Part shown: one piece after another, positions 57,645 through 64,000 of the stretch
Numbering within the stretch: the stretch's first letter is position 1
How the letters are laid out: every line of letters starts with the position of its first letter
Origin: Phlebiopsis flavidoalba
Lineage: Eukaryota > Basidiomycota > Agaricomycetes > Polyporales > Phanerochaetaceae
NCBI GenBank assembly: GCA_035772785.1
Contig: JAOCPU010000026.1
Coordinates: 124,001-188,000, forward strand
DNA: 64,000 bases
Direction of reading: 5' to 3'
Translations under genes and position numbers: made by a program
Notes under the pieces: generated by a model
The model's input: only the letters and a program-made list of their open reading frames with translations
What the model was told of the DNA's origin: nothing
The model's database searches: none

Positions 57645-60600
57645 TCAAAGCAGTAAAAATTTGCCCTTGATTATGTCAGCGACTGGCAAGAAATATCAAT
57701 ATCAGGCTGCCAGGGTCCAACGCCAAGTCAAGCGACGCACTTACCCTGCTCTCCGATGACATATGCTGTCGCTGGTAGCACCGGCGGCATCAATAAAGCT
57801 CAACAATGATCAGAATAAAGTATAGATCTATCCACCTTGTGTATGTGCTGCGAAGTGCAACGGCACGATGGGACACAGTCGGCCACGCCGCAAGTTTCTC
57901 TGTGCCATACACCTTGAGACTCGGGGTTGACTACCCCGCCCCTTTTCACGAGGAAGCATAGAACAGAGTGCCCGCAAGTGTCCTAAGGGTTATGGCGATG
58001 CATTAGCGGGCGATGCGAAACAATCCGTTTATTAAGCACTCACACCATGTCGATGAGTACGTGTTCTTTACGAAATCTTGAAAATATCAGACCCATTTTT
58101 TGCTCTCGTACGATTTAGAGTGGCAGAAACATACCACGGAATTGTTCGTCGTTTTGACGTCCGGGCCAGGTAAAAGCTCTTTCTCTGTAAGTTGACAAAT
58201 CAGTCATGTAAGTGACATGGGAAGGTATAACTATAATTGAGCTTACCGATCAGGTCCTTGAGCGGTTTCGACAGTGACGAGCTTCCTACAAAACTTCGCA
58301 ACCTCCACAAGGACATCCAAGTCTGCCTCGTGGTCAAAATAATTCGGATCAATCTCAGGTTCGGCCTTTGGGTCCTTGGACGTGATATGCTGAGACGGCG
58401 CCCTGTCGGTCAAAGTAGTCATCGGCTACGAGAGCTCTGAGCACGTACAACGCGTCCACGGGAAAGCGCATGATTCGTCCCGTACATCCAGCCCAATGTA
58501 CGTCCTGCCTTCTTGCGTCTCGATGGGAGCCATCAGACCTGTAAAAAAACGCTACGATCAATCGCACGCTGGGCCTGATTGGCCCTTGCCGGGTTCCAGC
58601 CGCTCAAGCTGGATTTTTGTACTGCTCTAGAAGCCCGGGCGGCGTTGTTTTGGGGTCTAGGGTCTCGATGTGTGTCTTTGCCTTCTTGTACAACAGCGTC
58701 AGCTGCACCAGGGGAGAGTGTCTCTAGTGGGACAAAGGCAAAATTGAAGGCACCCATTGTTAGGACACCTTGTAAGCTTTTTGCTAGACATTGGAAAGGA
58801 ACGTCAATTTTTGAAGAAAAAAAATCAAGCGGGCGACGCACTAGAGTTCTTTCTGCTCAGCAACGGGTCTTCGGGTGTTTAAGTAAATCGAAGCATAGGA
58901 AGTTATGCTCGGGTTTGAGCACTATTGAAAGCGGTCAGTAACCGAACGTGTATAGTACGAAACTGGTCCTTACGATATCCAAGAGAGCCAAACATATGCT
59001 CTTGCAAATTTTCGCCGACTCCTGGCAGGTCAACCTTAACTTCGACCCCCCGCGTTTTCGAGCACGTCTCGTCGGCCAATCCCAGAGAGCTCTAAGAGCT
59101 GGGGAGACTTGAAAGCACTGTTCCGTATTGAGCGTTATGATTACTAGTTGATTGATGCGACGAAGGAAATACCCTGCTGAGATTATTGCTTCCTTCCCGA
59201 TGTGTGGACAAGAGTATAGGTCTGGTCTTCGTACACGTTCAACTCAACGTCTGTAGCAACAAGTGTATCGCATGCATTGTTTGGACGAGATGACCCTCGT
59301 CACGACTGCTCCTGTAAGGACTGTGAGGTTTCTTTCGGTCCTTGTTAGGCAGGTAATTATCCCTATCGCCAATGTCAAATCCTCTGAACGGATGAAGAAC
59401 GCAGGCCGACTTACAGTAGTAGCATATGAATCGGGTCGCCGTTGCAGGGTCCAATGGGAGTTGAGTGCTTGATAGCATCCAGAATTGGCTATTAGGGGTC
59501 AGTAAACGGGGACGAACATTTTCTTATGAACCACTGACGTCTCCGCCGTACTAAAATTCTCGTTAGTCTCAATTCATATCAAAACTCGGACCGACGTACG
59601 GGAAGTCGCGCCTGTGGAATTCCTGCGCGTTTCAAAGTCTGGAGGTAAAGACAGGCGGTTCGTCATAGGGTACATAAGATTACTATGCATGCCTTCGTAC
59701 CTCCCACATCAAGAAGTCAGCCTCACTTAGGGTTCTTGGGTATGAAATGGTAAGTGCAACCTAATAATACGTGAGACCACTGGGGTTACATCAATGGCAG
59801 AGACAACACAAGGCCTACCATGTTGGCCAACTCCGGAGTGAGACGTTTGAGCTTCTTGCTTTGCTCAGGCATGGGTTCGACAAAACTGATGGAAGGGAAT
59901 AAGTAGTGTTCGACTGACGTAAAGCCAACGACGTACCGTTCAACTCTGGCGGCAGTACTTCGAATAATTTTTCCATTTCCAGCCGGGGTTGCCGAGAACG
60001 CTCCCAATCTAGCAATTCATAGCTAATAAGTTCGTTCATCTCTTGCCTAACGTTGACAGACACACCGTTGACTTTCCTCTGCTGGTGGCTTGGTCCACGC
60101 CATGAAGTTGATACTGGAGGAGGCCACCGAGGCCCAGATCCTCTATCGAAGTAAATGTAAGACATACTGACTCGGGTCAAGGACGTTCCACTAACCGACT
60201 AAGTGGCATAATCCTATCTCCGAGAGCTTCTGCTTAATCTGTAAGATAGATAAACCCGTCAGGACTGACGATCTGCTAACTGCAGTTGATAGGTGTACAT
60301 ACTGATGGCATGTCCCCAGTCGTACTGCTTTTGACCGAGATGAGAACCATACGAAAGCTAGGCTGATGGATAATAATAAATAGGTTAATGAGCCGTTACG
60401 AGGTGAGGTATAACAACTAACGTATGGCCGGATCGTCGAGGTTGGAACCGCCCGCTTCTAGACACAGACCCGAGGTCGAGTGTGAGGTCCTTCAACTGAG
60501 CCGAGCGTGCGAGAGTCAAGCCGGTCGTTTCCGTCCACCTATCAATAGTCAGTCAAGCTGTTGAGGAGGGTTGGTTGAAGCATCGTCCCCTATTATAGCG

Positions 60601-60660
60601 CCAATTACAATGTAGTCGAAGGAGGAGGCGGCCAGCGACGTTCTCCAATGCGGCAGTCAT
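57645..60660 (-). CDS. GMC-family FAD oxidoreductase, copy 3
   Basis: Third head-to-tail member. Likely start MTAALENVA (ATG 60658-60660), then SSFDYIVIG (60601-60627, FAD dinucleotide motif, one shift after the start), VEAGGSNLDDP-like LEAGGSNLDDP (about 60425-60460), RQPRLEMEKLFEVLPPELNG (about 59935-59995, the PGW-W-L-pyf region), HVEHYLFPS-like segments, NPARANQAQRAIDRSVFLQV (about 58540-58600), EPEIDPNYFDHEADLDVLVE (about 58300-58360), DRDLIG and PIVPLHFAAHT (about 57845-57875), which contains the second catalytic His, then ATAYVIGEQG, a last intron and ADIIKGKFLLL with TGA at 57645. More diverged than copies 1 and 2 from each other. Substrate unknown. Confidence 0.8.
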
Positions 60661-60950
60661 GGCGAGCGAGTTTGAGGGGTAACTCGGTGTGTGGCCTAGC
60701 CGTCAAGCAAAAAGTTTTTGATGACGATGTCAGAAATGTTCTTGCTCATTTATACATCTGTGATACACCGTAAGCGGCCATGGAACAGTCGGATAGGTGC
60801 CCGTGGGCGTTTCATTGATGCGGTTGAAGGTTACGAGCCGATTCGGAAGTCCAATCAGGCCGTCAACGCGAAGATGTGCTACCCTATGAGCGTTGAGTGT
60901 CGGTACGGTCTAGAGTATGAATGTACAGTCTTAGACACCCTGATGATACA
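60661..60950. other. Upstream region of GMC copy 3
   Basis: Short spacer and likely promoter of the third GMC gene. Nothing else recognised apart from an open plus frame at 60718-60963 that looks incidental. Confidence 0.35.
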
Positions 60951-61830
60951 ACCCCCAAAATAAGACACGCCCACGCCGAAGCGCTGACGCCTGTGCGAGG
61001 AATGGGTCGGTAACATCGGTGTGTGTCTATAGACTGTATATAAGCGAAAGCGTCAAATGGATGCGTTTGATTGTCGGCCAACTAGTGACCGAAGAATTTG
61101 GCGACGAGGCTTGGAACGACTTGTCCAGTCATAATCTTCTCCGCCTGTGATAAGTATCGAACGAACAAAACAGATTGTAAGATATATGCGCACTTGGATT
61201 GGTGCTTTTCTTGTGTGGGCCGAAGCTGCTTGCTGCCCAAGAGGGGGAACGATCCCGCGGGTCACGAGCTCGTCCGATCTCCATTGGGATCCGTTTATGT
61301 ACCTGTGAATAAAAGATTGGTGAAATGTTTCTGGTGGGTCGGACGTAGGTCAGGCGTACCGGCACTAAACGCAGTCCCCTCGTCATCTGTGAGAGTCATC
61401 TGCTGCAACAAATTACAGAGCGAATAATGTAATGACGAATACCGAATCGGGAGGGCGCCATACCTCGTGCATCAAGGCTGCTCTGTCTATGTTGTCGTAT
61501 CGCCGAACAATGGCGACGCTTTGGCAAAAGTTTCGCGAGTCCATTTCTGCATCAGCACAAGAATGAGCGCACTGTTGACACTCAGATAGACATGCATGCT
61601 GAGTTTTCTGAAGAGTCCATAAGTCGAAGTTTTGAAGACTGCGAAATCTAGAAAAGGTAGGCCTCGAGTTATCTCTCTCTCTCTCTGCTGGTAGTAAGAA
61701 GTGTGTACTTACCGCAATAGAGAAGAATCCGATCCTCGTTTGTTACTTGTAGTAAGTAGGCGTCTATGGGCATATCGTTACTCAGTCAATAGATGTCTAA
61801 TGAGCGTGAGGACCTTTCTTTTCTTGCGCT
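60951..61830 (-). CDS. Possible small gene, unrecognised
   Basis: On the minus strand MPIDAYLLQVTNEDRILLYC (from about 61773) splices at GTAAGT...TCTAG to DFAVFKTSTYGLFRKLSMHV and then VYLSVNSALILVLMQKWT. An overlapping frame reads ACLSECQQCAHSCADAEMD. Further pieces continue to about 60960. The hydrophobic stretch could be a membrane segment, but too little is coherent to name a product. A (CT)n microsatellite lies at about 61672-61687 within the intron. Confidence 0.3.
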
Positions 61831-62021
61831 TGAAGAGCTGGTCGAAGATATGACTTGGATACTCCAAATGAGCACTCACCACAATTATCAATGCAACGGG
61901 TCCGACCCGCAGCTGCAGACAGTCGGATGCATTAAGAAATTCGTATTATTTAAAAAGAGTGCATGACCTGGCACGTCTCCAAGAAAAGGTCAACCGATAC
62001 ACAACTGCGCGAGAGCAACGT

Positions 62022-63805
62022 CTACCTCGAATACCCGCCGCGATATCTCGGCTCTCGTCTGGGACTCGCACCGCACCTCTGTCGTCGCGGTCTCTCCTCC
62101 GATCACGATCACGATCGCCCGACCGATCGTGGTCCCTATAAGCGCCTATATGCCGCCCCTTGCGGCCGGGTGTGCTCGTACCCACCATCCCGACCCAAGA
62201 TCCACCGTCGTACACTGCGGGACGCCGCCCCCCCTGTATGCTCCCGTCCCACTCGTCCCGCTCGCGCTCCTGCTTCCGAGCCGCCCCGCGGACGGTCTGT
62301 GGAAAGTGTCATCGTCTCGCGCGACGGACCCGGCAGGGTCGTTCCGTATACCGCGGGCGCTCGTCTCGTGCTGGCCGGCCCGCTATCCCGTCGGTCTCTT
62401 CGGTCCCGGCCTCCGTAACGATCGTCATCCATGGCCAAGGTCGCCAAAGGTGATTTTCGTGTGTTAGAGTCGACCATTGCGGGGGGGCCCTTTGGGTGTA
62501 CCACCGTTGGTCTTGCCTCCCCTAGAGTCGCGGCGCGGGTTCGCAAAACCAGTCATCTCCTTCGTCGTCGCGGGCTTTGCTGTGCTCGCCAGCTCCATAC
62601 GAGCCTTGTCTTTCTTTTTGGCGTTTTTGCCAACGTCAAGAGGGATAGAGGCACCAAAGCCGTTCGCCCCATGCCTTTTGACCTTCTGCTTGGTCTGCAT
62701 ACGTTATTCTGAGGTTTGTAGCGATCTGGCTTATGGCTGCTCAGCGTCCATCCGCGAGACGGTCCAGAACAAAAAATCAAAAAAAATACCTGTAACGTTA
62801 TGCCAAAGTTGCCAAACGCAGAAGAAAGGAAGGCTCCTCGATTAGTCGTGGAGGGTCATTTCTGGAGCAATCCTATCCATAGCAAGTCCAGACCACAGCA
62901 GAGCGAAGAGGTCATCTTTAATCACATCTCCAAAATGACCGGACCCACCGCACCTATAACACCAATTGTCCGGCAGCAATGTATCCCTCGCCTCCTTCAC
63001 CAATATCGAGCTCACGCAACTTCTCACGGTCTTCGAGGATCTGTAGCCGCTCCGAGTCGTCGACGTACTCGTACATTCGCCACAAGGTCGGACATCCCTG
63101 AAATTCTGGGCTCAGTATATGGCCCCGATACCCAGTACTTCATCAAGAGACTCACTTCTGCCGGATGCAGCAAGGACCCGCCCAGCGATCGCAGTCTGTC
63201 CCCTTATTTTTCGTATACCACCCCTATCTCTATATTTATCCTGTTGGGGACAATTCTGTAAGCGTAGTCACAAGCAGACTAAGGATGCAAGTCCACTGCA
63301 CCAACTCCTTACTTTATTGATGTGCTCCACGCAGACATACCACATGTAAAGCAAGTCTTGCTTATAGGACACCCTACGGTACCACTGATCATTGCGCGCG
63401 CCACAGTATGATATAGACACACTTGAAAAACCCCAACCCGTTGCATACGCAGATTCGAGAATTGATAAATTGGGGAGGACGGGACAATCACTGCAACAGG
63501 GCAGTCCCCTGGTAAACGTGGTTTCCGCCCTCTTCTCGCCACATTTCTTTGCATGCTATCCGCGTCTTCTTCGTCTCCAATGTTCCTTCAGGGTCGTGGA
63601 AGTACCGACGACCAACGCCACCACGAACCTTTCCCGCGGAGCGCGCGTTATAAGACACCGAGCGAGTGGATAACAATGAAAAGCCAGCACGCACTTTTTT
63701 GTTGTCGCATCTCATAGGCACAACGTACCAGTACTCTTATGAAGTCCTCGTCTTCAGAGTCTTTTGTGTGGGGGTACGAATAGCTCTCGAAACCGGGCAT
63801 GTCAC
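62022..63805 (-). CDS. AIR1/AIR2-like zinc-knuckle protein (TRAMP complex)
   Basis: RNA-binding adaptor of the TRAMP polyadenylation complex, which marks nuclear RNAs for exosome decay. The probable start is near MPGFESYSYPHTKDSEDEDF (63800), though coding may begin beyond the edge. Then RYFHDPEGTLETKKTRIACK (about 63560-63620), a knuckle KCGEEG...DCPVAV (about 63500-63555), a second with CGARND...GCPISKTCFTCGM (about 63335-63400), then the landmark segment WRMYEYVDDSERLQILEDRE (63025-63085), ELDIGEGGEGYIAAGQ and WCYRCGGSGHFGD (about 62930-62970), the order seen in Air1. The rest is basic and ends in an Arg/Asp tract (GDRDRDRRRDRDDRG, about 62075-62115) and PRYRGGYSR with TAG at 62022. One- or two-base shifts break several knuckles. 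A Gag-type knuckle is excluded by the WRxYxYxDD context. Confidence 0.75.
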
Positions 63806-64000
63806 TCCAGTGCCTTCAAAGAAGGATACATTCACACGGTGGAAAGCCTCTCAACGACGGCTTTTCCATTCCGCAGCGCCCCTTGCTCCGCAGGGGACCC
63901 CGAACTTGGCAGGGTTTCTGGGTACTTCAGTTGGCTGTTTCATCGACGAAGAGAAAGAAGTGTCCACATACGAGGGGGATTCTTCCCTCCTCCATTCGTT
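63806..64000 (-). other. Right edge, possible 5' exon of the AIR1-like gene
   Basis: The minus strand reads EESPSYVDTSFSSSMKQPTE and KFGVPCGARGAAEWKSRR, which could be the disordered N-terminus of the AIR1-like protein. The reading is too short to decide between exon and upstream sequence. Confidence 0.35.

Noticed and set aside
61672..61687. (CT)n run as a promoter element
   Set aside because: It falls within a probable intron of a weak gene model. A plain microsatellite is the simpler reading.
62800..63560. Retroelement Gag as the source of the CCHC knuckles
   Set aside because: The WRMYEYVDD and GEGGEGYIAAGQ segments between knuckles belong to the Air1 family, not to Gag.

Overview
The window looks like nuclear DNA of a filamentous basidiomycete, most likely an Agaricomycete. 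It has small GT-AG introns of about 50-60 bases, compact gene spacing on both strands, Zn2Cys6 regulators, tandem GMC oxidoreductases and an uncharacterised protein of a type I associate with Agaricomycetes. Nothing looks bacterial or organellar. Almost every conserved gene is broken by scattered one- or two-base shifts. These include essential ones (RPL5, RPA135, MED17, NUP98/116, RBM42-like, AIR1-like). The simplest reading is a high indel error rate in the assembly, so gene boundaries below are mostly spans that cover several exons and shifts, not clean open reading frames.

Left third (1-20.3 kb): gene-poor and rich in minisatellites (units of 12, 18, 21, 23 and 37 bp) and in one diverged local duplication (about 6.57-7.43 kb). 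Supportable genes here are a small intact three-exon gene of unknown function (2.5-3.2 kb, minus), a long uncharacterised protein gene (8.8-12.0 kb, plus), a BTB-like/acidic protein gene (12.5-13.8 kb, plus) and an unrecognised gene ending at 16.8 kb.

Middle (20.4-48.5 kb): gene-dense. A Zn2Cys6-type regulator (20.4-23.7 kb) is interrupted by about 1 kb of a different gene. That insert is a gapped aspartyl-tRNA synthetase joined to a DUF2156-like domain, the architecture of ergosteryl-aspartate synthase (ErdS). Then come an AT-rich block, a disordered protein, RNA polymerase I second-largest subunit (minus), a GLFG nucleoporin with GLEBS motif and autopeptidase-type C-terminal domain (plus), a coiled-coil protein (minus), ribosomal protein L5 (minus) divergent from an RBM42-like RRM protein (plus), a second fungal regulator (minus) and Mediator subunit 17 (plus).

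Right part (48.6-64.0 kb): three head-to-tail GMC-family FAD oxidoreductases on the minus strand, a poorly defined small gene region, and an AIR1/AIR2-like zinc-knuckle protein of the TRAMP nuclear RNA surveillance complex that reaches towards the right edge.

The housekeeping genes serve rRNA synthesis (RPA135), 5S RNP and large subunit assembly (RPL5), nuclear RNA decay (AIR1-like), mRNA export (nucleoporin) and Pol II transcription (MED17). The GMC array is the only clear accessory oxidative module. The most unusual object is the ErdS-like fragment embedded in the regulator gene.
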